NCBI GenBank assembly: GCA_907163375.1
Contig: CAJQUW010005335.1
Coordinates: forward strand, 124,001 to 188,000
Direction: 5' to 3'
Length of the DNA: 64,000 bases
Origin: Prostheceraeus crozeri
Lineage: Eukaryota > Platyhelminthes > Polycladida > Euryleptidae
Within the stretch, counting starts at the first letter, position 1, and every line of letters begins with the position of its first letter. Below, in pieces: positions 44,760 through 58,189 of the stretch. The translations under genes were made by a program, and so were the position numbers. The notes beneath the pieces are model-generated. The model saw nothing but the letters and a program-made list of their open reading frames with translations, ran no database searches and was not told the DNA's origin.

Positions 44760-47700
44760 GTTTAAAAGCTCAATGGACAGAAATGGGATGATTGATGATT
44801 AAGTGAAGTGTGATGTATAATTTAGGCGATTGTGGTGTCATCCTAAACTGCTATTCTTTTTTACTTGTGATAAAGTTGCCTCCACATTATGATAGACAAA
44901 GCAATAAAAAGTAGAAATCATCATGAGAATCTATGCCAACCACATGAAAAAGAAAGCATGTCGACAATGTGGAAGCCGATTTGTGTTGAAAATCATTTGA
45001 TGGAATGTGTTGGCGAAGATTTGCATACATTCATCATACTGTACAGTCACAGAATTAGATTCATCTACGCGCGCTTCGGTTTCCTAGAAAGGAAGAATTG
45101 TATGTAACCTTAATATTGAAATGGCACATCACCGAATTAGAAAACTTGCTCCTTCTCGAATGGATAATTCGTGTATCGCTTGCTATTGGAAATGGCAAAC
45201 AATAAGTTGTCAGCAGAGGACAGTAGAGCCAGTGAGAGATGCGTGCGTGCTGTGATGTCACGTCGCACACACCAAAACACACATCGATACGTGGCTTCGA
45301 TTCAATGTATTCACTATAAATAAAGTGAGCAAAGCCGAGGAGAGGATGTGAAAACATCAAGTGAACTATGTAATTTTCGTACGCCTGCTACTTTCTTTAA
45401 TAATGATCGGAAGGGTCAACATTATGGAGAAAACTTGTGGGCAATGATCTGAATTCTTCGAATCTGAAGGAATTGTGGCAATCGTAGCACTTTGCTTGAA
45501 CTCACATTAATCCGCAAGCGACGCACGACTTTTTTTTCCTATCTCTAAGGTATTAGGAATTCCTTTTTGCCCACTTAATAGGTTCCTCGATGTACCGTCA
45601 ATTTCGTATTAATCACACTTCTAGCAAACCGAAGCAGATAAACAAAATATTTAATTCTGTGTGTACAGTATATAAATGAACTTTGTAAATAAATCAAATC
45701 TTGGATGCACAGACGTTTAATGCAGTGTTCTGCAAACTCGCTTTTTCCGGCCGCTTTGACTCGCTCCAAAAATTTGGGCTTTGCGGCCTGAAGGGGGCCT
45801 GATTTAATAGTTCCTATTGCTTTCATTTCAATCAATCCAAACTTAAAGTCAACTATACAAGTCGACTCGTCAACGGTTACACTTGTAAAGGATTCTGCGA
45901 ATACCACACTGACGCATTGAAGACTATCACACACTAGTTTTGAATAAGTTCACAAGTTTGGTGTGCACGCCATCTTCAACAGTGCCATCGTCTCTACAAA
46001 ATACAAAGGTAATTGGCCGATGTGAATACGGGTTGTTTGGGCAGCGTGCGTTCCGCAGTCAGTTTCATTGACTATCTTGTCCGCAGTTTCTTCGATTCGT
46101 TGCTTGACTAATCACGATAAAAATGCGAACCATAATTTCAGGCGCATTCAGCACATTGATATTCTTTTTGCGATCAATTATAATTCGATCGCTCAATCAA
46201 CAATTGTTTTCTATCTGATAATTACTTAACTCCAATAAAATCTTTTTGTTTGTTTAAAATCTAATAAATAATATATATAAATTAGGGGATCCGATGATTA
46301 AATGATGCAAATAAACTATCAATTTAATACTACTATATGTGTACAGAGAATGATAATTCTAAAATGCGGCTTGAGCGAAAAATATTTAGTGGAACTTGGC
46401 CGGAAAGGGTTCAAAGTTTGCGAAATCTTGGTTTAATGCTTAATTTGAATCACTCAATTTTGCTACAAAATTTGAGCACATGTTAAATTCGTTTCATTAT
46501 TGGCCAGAATGGAAAGTGCTTTTTCTTCTTTGGTCCAAATTCAGCAGTCACAGCCGAGTACGGACGGGCGCGATTCCGAATATTTTGACATTTTCTCAAA
46601 TTCAGTGATGAGAAGTTTACAGTGAGTCTGGGTGATATATTTTCTCTATTTCTAGATCGCTAGTTTCATTACAAATTCGATAACTCCCTTCAAAATTGCA
46701 GCCTTAGCCTATTCAGACATCAAAATTATTTTTACTTATTAATTAATGCCATACTCTATATGTAAATGTTGTAGAGTACAGCATTACACACCAGAACACT
46801 GAAAAAGTCGTAAGCAAGGGATGAGAGTCTATTATATAGAATTTACTGTTTAATATATTATGAAGTACTGCTCACCGATTGCACGCCACACTGAAGAATC
46901 CTCATCGATACAACATACCGGGTGTTTCAAAAGTTTTTGTACAATGCATTTACGATGATTTCTCAAACTAAGCTAAAATGTTGTGCATAGATACATTTGA
47001 AATCAAGAGTGAAGTGTGAGTTTTTTTTGAAGATCATTCTCATCATTTTGATTCTGATGCGTGTATGACACCTGTACGAATTTAACTTAATATTCTGCAC
47101 TCATTGCCGATTAAGCATCGCATGCCTACGAGTTTAGGTCATTGAGCCATAAGGCTTGTTGCAAGAAGTTATATGTATTTTAGTTACACTACAATCGCTC
47201 TTGAATGAGCAGACTTATACTGGCCTAGAGGCTAAAAGTCAATTTGACAAAGTACTAGGCTGCATGTAGGCTGCACCTAACGATAGCTATGCGTAGGTGT
47301 ATAGGATAGGTTACCTGCAGCATTAGGCCATAGGACTACTAGCGACTCACCGATTCGGTTTATTCTTTCGATACACCTAAAATCAATCCTCTGAATCATT
47401 CTTTTCAAACTTTTCATTTTCAAGCTTAGAGTTTTGTCTCATTTAGGTGTGTCTGCATATAGGAGGCCTCAGCCTATAAATATCAAAATGGGATTTAGAA
47501 CTAAACTTGCTTCAAAGCTACTTGGTGATTCTGAAACGATATCATAACTGTCAAAAGCTCGTGGGTATCCCATGGGTAAATAAAAAAAAACTTTCCGCGT
47601 GATGGGATGTGCTTGGGAATTGAAAAGTTGGCGCATGGAAAACCCTAGAAATAACCAATCTCGTAGAAGTCAGAGGCCTGCTAAAGGCAGATGATCTTTC

Positions 47701-48271
47701 AAAACTGTAGGACTATGTGTCTGAACGCGCTGCGGTGCATGCATCTTACATCTACATGAAGCCCCTGTTGATAAAAGCCTCCCAGTAATCAATAACAAAT
47801 TTGATGAAGATCTTGTGGACCACAGGATGTCCGAACAAAAAATAAATCCACCCTAATGGTTAAAAATATTAATTCTACACTCCTCTTCCTTAAAAGGAAA
47901 ATATGCTCGTACATAAAGTCAACAGCCACTCTAAAAAGGGCTACAACAATCACCAGTCTGAATAATCTAAAATCATTAACATTCAGAGGTGATAAATTGT
48001 TTTTCATGGGAAGCATTTTCAGCAATTAAGGGTTAAACTCCGGGCGATATCCCGAGCTATTGGAACAATAATGATGTCCTATACCAAGATGGATTCTTCA
48101 AACTCAATAATTCAATGTGAAAATCAATGTAAATCACTATCACGCTCTGGTGGTTTTGGAGTCCATTTGCGGTGCTACTGTCAAGTAGTTGAATAAACAA
48201 AACGTGACTTTTCCTCGAGTAGCACAGTCGCAACAAATGCCTACGTCAAACGTAGGGTGTGAGAGTCAGTT
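44760..48271. other. Noncoding stretch with a possible transposon end
   Basis: No gene supported. CCGGGTGTTTCAAAAGTTT at 46919 resembles the end of a Tc1/mariner-like element, but no inverted partner was seen. A run of short frames (45061-45360, 45575-45934 and 47789-48025, all minus) has no domain signal. Confidence 0.5.
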
Positions 48272-49046
48272 CCCTGTGGGAACGCATCTTGCTAATATCA
48301 ACAGATTATCTGGCGAGGTAGCGATTTTGTGGATAATTTTTTAAAGGTTCATTTTCGTGTAAAAACTATCTCCGCATGTGAAAATGGTCATCATTTATCC
48401 AAAAACATGTGTAAAATTAAAAAACGACAGGTGGCGAAAAAGTTGCTATAATTAGTTGGTAGATATTTTTTTACTAATGCGAGCTGATTTTTCGCCAACC
48501 GGCGAAATCGTGGATATTGTAGCAACTAATTAGTGGTAAGTAGTAATGTTCGTATATTACCTTCACATGAAAATATATTGTATACTAAGTCTGATCTGAT
48601 AAAAAGGGATCTTTTTTTAATTCACGAAGGCTTAAACTAAAAAAAGTATTTATCTTCCATAAATGTCGCAGTAAATACTATGATCTTATTCAAATATTTG
48701 TCATTGTTGTAAATTATTGAATGTCAAGAGATGTTATGAAAATCGATATATGCGGATTCTCTATATTCCTATCATTATCAAAGAATGATAGTCTGCACTT
48801 ATTTCTTAGATAGATTAGCCATATGTGGGGGATAGTGAGGAGGTGAGGGAGAGAATAGAGCCTCGGCTGTAGAGGCGGATTACTAAAGAAAATAAGAGAG
48901 AAAGTCAAAAGTAAAAGGTGACATATAGAGCGCGAATTGTCGCCGGCGAACTTCGCCAGCGAATATCCCGCAAATATGACTGAACTTAAGCATGATATTC
49001 TGCAGCTGACATTCGCCAGTTTTTCGCAAGATTCGTTCCCACAGGG
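48272..49046. mobile_element. 775-bp inverted-repeat element (CCCTGTGGGAACG ends)
   Basis: Left end CCCTGTGGGAACGCATCTTG; right end CAAGATTCGTTCCCACAGGG. Terminal identity is about 20 bp with one mismatch, and both ends contain GCGA/CGCC-rich motifs (TCTGGCGAGG left, ATTCGCCAG right). The centre (48470-48540) has a further inverted pair around CGCCAACCGGCG. Only a TT is shared at the flanks, so the superfamily is unclear. Confidence 0.6.
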
Positions 49047-49177
49047 TTGAAATGACATACGTTGCATCATGTCCTCTTAAAGCCTTTAGATTTTGATAAA
49101 AATTCAGATTTCATCAGAAAATAGTCACTGTCACCTCAATCAGAGAGCAAATGTTACTCTCATTAGGTGTCTTTTAA

Positions 49178-50143
49178 CCCTCAGAGACCTGAGGGGGGTC
49201 CAGTGGACCCCGGAGCCACATTTGTCTATTTCATTTTTTACGCTGACGATATGTCAACCACTCAAGCCCATACAAAATCATCATTTCTGACAGTGAATCT
49301 GCATGTGTTATTTCATTTCAATTGAATCAGTAGAAGTATGCCAGATAGGCCAAGGGGGTCCACTGGACCCCCCTCAGGTCTCAGGGGGTGTAGAGATTCC
49401 ATCACAAAATTTTTGTAATTAGATGAAAAATGATTTCGAACATGTCCACGATGGTGTTTAAAGAGTGAAAGTCATTTATTCATTGTTTGCATCATGCTCG
49501 TAGATGTGCAATGTGTTGGAAGATCGCAAAATGTGAATATTTTGCTTTCGCATATGATCTCGCGTGAGTGGTTGGCCTATATGAACAACTCAACATAAAT
49601 CGATGTCCGAAATGAAAGCTATCATTATATTCATAGTTGAGGACCAAAAACTGATTGATGACAAACTTTTCACAGCAGTAATGATAAGTTTGAGATCTCC
49701 ACAGTTGTTTTTTGGTTCTAGAAGTACAGCAATTTTGACTCATGTTAGGTCTATTTCTGATAGCTTTGGATACATTTGAAGGAATGTACAAATGGAAAGG
49801 ATTAGCTGCATGAATTAAATCAATTTCATCAAAATCAACTATCTGAGGCTTTATGGTGACATAAAATATCGTAAAGCCGCCTCCTAGTACAAATGTTGCT
49901 GTACTAAATGTGGTTGACTTACAAAAACACCATATTTTCGCACGTGTTTACTGAGAAGGCTGAAAGTCACTCAAGGGATTCGTTATACCGACCTGCTACA
50001 CGCAAACATCATTGTTTTGCTTAAAATCAACTTTCCTAATGTTTTGATATCGATTTAAGCAGGTAAACTAAGAATATGTTAAAGGGGTCCACTGGACCCC
50101 CCTCAGGTCTCAGAGGGTGCGAAAAAGCTCAGGTCTCTGAGGG
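49178..50143. mobile_element. piggyBac-type MITE, 966 bp
   Basis: Both ends abut TTAA (49174-49177 and 50144-50147). Termini are CCCTCAGAGACCTGAG and its complement. Subterminal palindromes GGGGTCCAGTGGACCCC (49195) and GGGGTCCACTGGACCCC occur near both ends (49350 and 50085). TTAA duplication with CCC...GGG termini is diagnostic of piggyBac. No transposase frame. Confidence 0.85.
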
Positions 50144-50506
50144 TTAATAATGCTGCAGAAAGGCTCTCAATAAACTAACGAATGCTTCCTATGAGTTATT
50201 GAAACTATTGTTATGTCCACTTGCAAAATCTCTCGTCGCAACTTTTGACTTCAACGCAAGGGGCACACCCAAAACTTGCTGACATTTCTTGAATTTTTTT
50301 CCGATGGATTCGTCAAATACTGACAAAAGGGATGTACATAGATTGCTGTCATCCTTGATGAAGTGCTCTACTGTTGCGACTTTTTAAAGGATTACAACTT
50401 TCTGAAGATAATCTACAATTTGTCCTACTAAACATCTGTAAATCTAGTAATATGCACTCCAATATTTGGCATTTGATCAACATTCATTGATGATAAGGAA
50501 TTTTTC

Positions 50507-51111
50507 AGGACGGCAGCATGTACCGGTAGTTTCTGTAGGGAATGAGGCCAAAAATGAGACTTTTCCAGAGGGATATGCATCCTATGCCACCACGAATCTG
50601 CGGGTCTGCTGAGTTCTACCGGTTTCCACTTCTTGTCAGAGAGGAGCAAAGAGGAGCACATGCAAATCCAAAGGGTAGAGAAGATTGAAGTTTTTTGGTA
50701 AAACTGAGCACTTCTGCATTTTCTCTGAAGGTATGGCATGTCTTCAGGTTATCCAATGATTGCAATCATGTGTTCATGTACCTTTGTCTATGACCTAAAA
50801 CACATCTAGATTTACTCTAACAAGCAAATTTATACCGGCAATGAAATTAATCAAATGTTTAATTAACTTTGAAATATTCAAACACATTTTCGCACAAGTC
50901 AGCGATCAGAAATCTTTGTTTGCATGATGAGAGACACGAATGAATGGCTCTAGACTTAGAACTCCTTAATTAGAGAAAACACTGACAAGACGAGGAACTA
51001 GGTGGAACTCGCCAAACACTCATTTGCGCAATAGTTGCAGATTTACATAATTCTGTGAAAGTCTACTTTTCGCACTCGCTCTTTGCAGAAGCTCGTGTTG
51101 GCGACCGGACT
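50507..51111. mobile_element. Long-TIR MITE (copy 2)
   Basis: Ends match copy 1 at 13190-13894: TAGTTTCTGTAGGGAATGAG, GAGACTTTTCCAGAG and TTGTCAGAGAGGAGCAAAG on the left, and CTTTGCAGAAGCTCG then GCGACCGGACTATA on the right, inverted. The right end abuts TATA. No coding capacity; more diverged than copy 1. Confidence 0.65.
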
Positions 51112-52225
51112 ATAACTGGAAAGTCTTTCAAGTGATTATCTTGCATTAAATTGAATTATTGAAAAGAGTCGATCACAAAACATAAAATTCTACAAATTAT
51201 CTTGCATTTTCTTCATTGCTACATCTTCATATGTTCAGTTGGTACGTGATCAAGTTCGATAAGTGGAAAAGCAAGCAAATGTAATTCATTCGCGCCAATT
51301 CCAACCTTAAGTCTGTATTAACCGGACAATTGAGAGGTCATTACCGATTTAATTGTTCACTGAATTTTCCAAACGATCGCAAGTAAGGATAAGTCGATTC
51401 AAGTTTCAAATGACAATCTACCTAATACCATCTTAATATCTCGCGTAAACGTGTTCTCTTTGATGAAAAGACGAAAGCATTTAAAAGGTCGTGACAAGAT
51501 ACTCTTGTAAATTGCATTAGAGAATTGATAAGTGCTTACATTTGCAATTAATGATTCTTCCGTTTATCAGGATTAAATAGACTTTTTGTGAATTGTGACA
51601 TTTAGTGCTGCAAGCAACTGTTGTCTGAAATTATTAAACAAGGCAAATCGAAAGGATCAGAGCTGATACTACTTCGTTCTATTATGTCAATAATACGTGA
51701 CTGTCTGTGCATCGTCATGTCCCACGATTTTTCATTAGATATGATTATGAAAAATCTGCGTGAAAAGCATCTTGAAATCTTAAAAACTATCACCAATTCT
51801 CTTCTGGTCCACTTGATGAGATACTTGCTGTTCTTCGGACATCAAGTTTTTGGTTTAAATGAAGTGTGATGTAGATGAAGCCAATTTTACGGGTAAATAG
51901 ATGACTTTACGATGAATCTATTCACGGTGAAGGAGATTTTTTATCGCTTTTTCGTTTGTCTATATCGATAATGGAAAAAGCTCACAATGGGAAACCTCTA
52001 ATAATACCAGAGAGGAATGACACTAAAATTATACATCAATCTTCTAGAAAAAGTTTAATGAATTGTTTCAATGCAACTTTTTAAAAATGCATGTGTAGTA
52101 CTGTTTTAAAATAGACGTTTCCAATAAATTTACAGAAAGCTTTCAGAAAAGTAAACTCGCATCTTAGTCCTCTAATTACTGTGTTATCGCTTTCTCCAAT
52201 ACTTCTCTTCTTCATCCACTGGACC
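51112..52225. other. Noncoding stretch, nothing recognised
   Basis: The overlapping frames at 51602-51796 (-) and 51621-51869 (+) are mirror shadows with no domain signal. Confidence 0.5.
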
Positions 52226-52229
52226 AGGA

Positions 52230-53410
52230 GTTGGAACCGGCATAGTTTTTGGCGGCCTGTGTATTCAAAACCGGTCGGTCGGTGGGCGGCTTGCTATAAA
52301 CCGACCGGTCGAGATTGGACGGTGGCTCTATCCCGGTTGGTTAAGGCTTTGATCGTCAGACATTGTTTGGTCAACTTATGCTATCAGACATTATTCAATT
52401 TCCACATAGCATGCATGAATGTTAGCCCTAGGTCGGTACTCCTTCCAAGCGATTACAATACAATATTACACAATTCAGTTAGTCACACTTGATATCATGT
52501 TTTGTGTGATGAGCAGTAATACTCGTTGCAGTTGTAGCAGGCCTACTTTATAATTTATGAATATGTTATTAACGGCAGTTTCAAAGTCAATCAAACACAA
52601 ACAAGTTGAAAACAGATAATGAAAATAATGACCCAAACGGGCATTGATGTCATCTTGATGCAACAATAATATATGCGTTTATCTATATCTTGCCGCCTCC
52701 ACAAGAAAGCTTTCAGCGGTCGACTAATTCTAAGTACCAATATAATAAAAGATTTTATAGCGAAAAGTTCCGAGATGAACAATTTGATAACTGACTGTGT
52801 TGATGTTACGAAATGCTTTGTCTGTGACATGCTAACTTGATTTAAAGTGATTCATTGGAGTGATTTACTTCTTCACTTGTGAGAGCAGCTACTCGCATTT
52901 GCTGCACTAACGTGCAGTTAGCTAATCAAGCAAATGTTGGGGTAGTAGACCATCAGGTTGCATGGAAATCCATTGCTCATTGCATCTCTAAGCCCACCTT
53001 GTTGCATAAACTATCCCATGTAGTGAAATTATTCAAGATCTGGAATAATTTTATAAAAGATAATTTGAGGAATACACAATGCTTCCAAAATTGATACAGG
53101 CTAGAATATATGATTCTGGAAACTTTATTTGAGATCAAGTAGGGTTTGAACTGCATGTATAAGTTGTCGGCAATCACTTTTTTGACTGTTAAAAGAGCAG
53201 TTCGCAATATTTATATCACAAGGCATACATGTAGATACTCTCAAATTATGTTACATTTACATGTTCTTAATGTTGTAATGATTGACAAAGCAATTCATTT
53301 TAGACTGAATGTTGTCAGCGGTCGACATGGGTCTAATTAAATTAAGCGACCGGCCGGTATTCAAAATTTGCGGCCGGCGTTACTACAACCTGCCGGCCGG
53401 TTACAGACTG
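52230..53410. repeat. Region bounded by CCGG-rich palindromic clusters
   Basis: CCGGTCGGTCGG and CCGACCGGTCG lie at 52270-52310, and CCGGCCGG clusters at 53346-53405. Both clusters carry GTATTCAAAA, and AGCGGTCGAC occurs near 52717 and 53320. These GC islands stand out in AT-rich DNA and may be the ends of a decayed transposon, but no clean terminal inverted repeat could be aligned. Confidence 0.35.
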
Positions 53411-55240
53411 CAGTCAAAGCAGTGACATTTGGCAGTGACCGACAACCAATTTTGGAATATTTATAGGTACTATAGGGCGAAGTATTACAACTCGCTTACT
53501 ACTTTTTTCAATCAGATTTTGACGCAAATCTGAGGATGATGAGAGCTAAATACCCAATGATGTAGAAGAATATTTGATATTAGAGGAAAACACTATTTTA
53601 TCCAAAAATGAAGAATGTTACAACGTTTTCTCAAACTGATTGAACCTAACTCGATTTGCTTTCATTTCAAATGATGGCAGGCTATAGAAGCCAGCAGACT
53701 GGATGAAAAAACGGCGGTCAGCTGGTAGAAAAAGTTGGACTGACTTGTCGTTTGCAAGAAACCCCTAAAGATGTCCTTTCTGTTCTTTTTACCTGCTTTG
53801 TTACGAGTAAAGCTCTGGATAATTACATACGTCAATCCTAGGTGTACTAATACAAAATGCGATTGCGCTTACAGTTAATTAATTTATACAGTTAATTTAC
53901 AGTTATGATATCACTCTGTATTTCTCCTCCTAGAGACCAGGAAAATGACTGGTGCACAGTATATCTGGTATAGGACCTCTGGATCAGGAAAATGCATCTG
54001 GCAAGGCGATCTAGAATGTCTGAAGATTAAGTTGTTTTTGCATACTAGTGCTGACACATTCCGAAAGACATTTGCCGTCTTTTTATAGACCCACATGCCG
54101 TTGTTTGGTTTATTTCGATCAGCATTGAGTGCCGGTATGTAAGCATAAAAATGTAATGAATGGGGTCAAACCACGAGTTGGTTGCACCGAAGTAAAATTT
54201 CAAATCACTTTCAGACGAATTATGCCGATGACCGTGATATAATATACATGTATAGTCTAAAGTTCAGACGTATGCTAGCTAAAGATCTGAAATATGTTTG
54301 CATAGAATGATGACAAAGGGTGGTCTAAAAACTATTATATAGGTTTCAATTATGCCCCTATTTTATGAGCTGTGTGCTTCAATGCATTTTGTACATGAAA
54401 ATGTCAATATTAAGTTGAAAAATCGTTTGAGATGCTAGGAGATTTCACATTAGTCAATGTATCTGAAAGACAACTTTCTGTCAACGTTAATTATGACTCT
54501 TTAGAAAATATTGAATTTCTGTATTAGAATGTCGCGAGCGTTACCTAAAATATAGAGTAAGTTTTTTCCCTCGGAGCCAAGAATGATTAGCCATTTTATA
54601 CTACCAAAGATCATCGACTTTCCATGAATGCTGATCAGTGTGATAATCAACAAAGTTATTCTAAGTCTACTTCCTGGTCAATCAATTTAATGTCTGTCGC
54701 GAGCGTTACCATCACATGTACTAGCGACTTTAATTTCGATCTCGAGAATCAATATTCATGAAATACCGATATCTCGAGATCTCCAATTCGATATTACAAG
54801 TAGGCCTATATCAGATCTGACCAATTAATCAGGAAGTGTAATTAATTACAGACAACTGCAATTTACTGTACAGCAGTCTAATTGCTGGCATAATTGCAAT
54901 TATCTAGTTTTATTTTTTATTGAAATTAAGATAGCAGTACCAATGGACTATATTAGTGGGGGTGATAACTCTAAAACCGTGCAAATTGAGGGTAGAGGGC
55001 CAGATTCTTGCCTATATCTTAATTTTCATCCTGTGAACAATTCCTGATATGTATCTCTTTCTGAATTTCTGCATTTACTTCTCCCTGAAATACATTACAC
55101 CAATGGGATTTCGCACAGACTTTAATGACTAAAAATAATTCTAGTGTTTAAATGCGGAAGCAAGGGTGGATGTTTCGTCATAGTTACGCAGTACACAAGT
55201 ATTTCAAAATTTACCAGCTGAAAATAGTAGTGGCAAAAAT
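53411..55240. other. Noncoding stretch with a repeated 16-mer
   Basis: TGTCGCGAGCGTTACC occurs twice in direct orientation, about 54527 and 54692. Nothing else recognised. Confidence 0.45.
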
Positions 55241-55500
55241 CTATGGCAATGGCTATGACGTCGGCTGAACCGGTACAAGTTTGGTCTCCTGGCTATTACA
55301 CCGGCTGATCCATTACAATATTCTTCTATCTATATTATCACGCATCGTATTTCTCAGCTATATCAGATAACAGAATCATTCAATGTAACAAGAAAAAGGT
55401 CTTTGTATCAGAAAGTGACTAGGCTCGCCTCTTTGTCTTTCATCGCCTTACATAGTTTTGCTTCACTTTCTAATTTTTTGAGAAATTTAGTGGTTTCTGA
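55240..55500. repeat. Dispersed repeat, copy 1
   Basis: Shares ordered phrases with 63765-64000 in the same orientation: TGGCTATTACAC, CCGGTACAA, CATTCAATGT and GACTCGC-like segments. The two copies bracket the satellite region. Confidence 0.45.
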
Positions 55501-55709
55501 AAAGAACTAAATAGATTTCTAGGCGACAAACGACTAATATAACAAAATCTCAATTTTCAAGTGCTTTATTTGCTGTTGATAATTTTATCTTTTTTTTATT
55601 TGAGGCAATCAGCATTACCTGGGGCTCGTTTCATCAAATAAATTAGTGCTCTATCTCAGTATGGAAAATGTTTTGCGTTTCATAAAATAAATTTAAAGCA
55701 GTGATTTAA

Positions 55710-55817
55710 ACAGTCGAAATTCGCAGCGCTTCACAAAACCGCATATTAAGCAGTGATTTATATAAGTCCCACACTGCTTAATATATGACTTTGTGAAACG
55801 CTGTTAATTTCGACTGC
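55710..55817. repeat. Imperfect foldback sequence
   Basis: CAGTCGAAATTCGCAGCG then CATATTAAGCAGTG on the left pairs with CACTGCTTAATATATG then CGCTGTTAATTTCGACTG on the right, loop about 15 nt. Probably a decayed MITE. Confidence 0.65.
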
Positions 55818-56427
55818 CTAATCAGTATTATAGAGCAGTCTGCAGAGTCTTCACAAAGAAGTATCAGCAGTGGTCGAAATTTGAAAATATGGAAATTCAC
55901 TGATAGAAATGTGAAAATTTTTATCACAAGATGTGAATGATCGTCGAGAAAGTTATGGAAACTTAAAATATCGGAGAAATTACTGCAAATATAACTTCAA
56001 AATAGAAAAATGGCTTTTGATTTTCAATTCTATTGTCAGTAGTAAACTATTTGTGAGAAGGGCACATTTGCAAGCTATCTTTTGAAAATTTCTTCATTTG
56101 AAAAGTGGCAATGCTGTGAATAAGAAACGTCCGGAAACAACAAAATTATAGTGGATTGATTTGAAGGTTTCAGTTTCTTTCGCGTAATGAGTTATGGAAG
56201 AATTTCGTCATTCAAAGTAATGTCATGAAATCATTTCAATATTAGAAGACCTTGAGATATTGATACATCGACAACAGCTAGCAAAAGACATGTAGATTCT
56301 CAAATACTCTCTAAATTTGTAGTCGCACAATTGACTGCCGGAAACATTTTCCACTCATGATTTTTTTACCACCTAAATAAATGCAGCCATCCGAGAGTCT
56401 AAAGCAAAACGAATCTCATGCGCTTTA

Positions 56428-57600
56428 ATCGAATTTCAAATCTTCAAAAACAAAGGTAGTCACAACTCACATTTTTCATTGCCGAAAATTCTGTAGAGCT
56501 ACAGCAATGCTCCACGGTACCTCTATCACCTTCACATCAAGTTTCATCAAAATCCAAACAGTTCCCTGTCCTGCAGAGAATTTATAAGCTAAAAAATAAC
56601 AGCCTGCGCAACTGATTTTCAAATTTTCAAAAACACAGCTAGTCACAACTACTGTTCCTCGATGCAGACAATTCCGTAGAGCTACACCAACGTTCTATGG
56701 CATCTCACTCACATTTGAGTCAATTTTCATCAAAAGCCATGCATTGCTTTGTCCTACAGGGCCTACATAAGATGACCTCTTCAATCGAATTTCAAATCTT
56801 CAAAAACAAAGGTAGTCACAACTCACATTTTTCATTGCCGAAAATTCTGTAGAGCTACAGCAATGCTCCATGGTACCTCTATCACCTTCACATCAAGTTT
56901 CATCAAAATCCAAACAGTGCCCTGTCCTGCAGAGAATTTATAAGCTAAAAATAACAGCCTGCGCAACTGATTTTCAAATTTTCAAAAACACAGCTAGTCA
57001 CAACTACTGTTCCTCGATGCAGACAATTCCGTAGAGCTACACCAACGTTCTATGGCATCTCACTCACATTTGAGTCAATTTTCATCAAAAGCCATGCATT
57101 GCTTTGTCCTACAGGGCCTACACAAGATGACCTCTTCAATCGAATTTCAAATCTTCAAAAACAAAGGTAGTCACAACTCACATTTTTCATTGCCGAAAAT
57201 TCTGTAGAGCTACAGCAATGCTCCATGGTACCTCTATCACCTTCACATCAAGTTTCATCAAAATCCAAACAGTGCCCTGTCCTGCAGAGAATTTATAAGC
57301 TAAAAATAACAGCCTGCGCAACTGATTTTCAAATTTTCAAAAACACAGCTAGTCACAACTACTGTTCCTCGATGCAGACAATTCCGTAGAGCTACACCAA
57401 CGTTCTATGGCATCTCACTCACATTTGAGTCAATTTTCATCAAAAGCCATGCATTGCTTTGTCCTACAGGGCCTACACAAGATGACCTCTTCAATCGAAT
57501 TTCAAATCTTCAAAAACAAAGGTAGTCACAGCTCACATTTTTCATTGCCGAAAATTCTGTAAAACTTCACCAACGTTCTATGGCATCTCGATCATATTTA
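56428..57600. repeat. Dimeric higher-order satellite, ~355 bp x 3 plus partial
   Basis: GAATTTCAAATCTTC recurs at 56431, 56787, 57142 and 57497 (spacing 356, 355, 355). Each unit holds two related halves of about 180 bp, one with TTGCCGAAAATTCTGTAGAG and one with TCGATGCAGACAATTCCGTA. The two halves differ strongly, while successive dimers are nearly identical, as in higher-order satellite repeats. Confidence 0.85.
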
Positions 57601-57752
57601 CATCACGTCTCGTTGAAATGGCCTACTGATTGAAAGTCTGCCGTTTTCAGACACACTGCCTGCCACAACTCCTTCGCATCTTTGCGGACTTTTTCTGCTG
57701 CATGATATGCATTCTGTAGTGAGGTCAGATGCGACCACCCGTTTTTGTTGAG

Positions 57753-57819
57753 TGGGACCCACTACGTAGGGGAGGAAGGATAATTTTTTTATACTTCCTC
57801 CTGTACGTAGTGGGTCCCA
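57753..57819. repeat. 26-bp-arm hairpin
   Basis: TGGGACCCACTACGTAGG on the left pairs with TACGTAGTGGGTCCCA on the right; about 26-bp arms with two mismatches around a short AT-rich loop. Confidence 0.8.
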
Positions 57820-58189
57820 TTTAATTTCCCATTGTATTTCCGAAAATTCAAATTGTTGAAAATAATCAAAATAAGTTTTAGTCTTGTGATGTAATTCTAC
57901 AAAAAAGAGCACCAACATGGCACCGGAACCTATGAAAAATGACATCAGGAAAAGAGCAAAAATGTTTGGAAGATGCCAAGAAGACTTCATTCAGAATAGT
58001 GCTCACTGAAAACTAGGTTTTCTACATAGTTGTGCGATCTTTAATAGTACATTTTCCCAAAGCCACCCTCTAAAACCATACTCTCCAAAAATGAGTTTCA
58101 TACCGTGTTATACACGAGCTTGCACAGTAGAGTTAGCAAAAAAGTATTTCAATCCGTCTGTTTAAATAATACACTATCAATTCAGTTTT

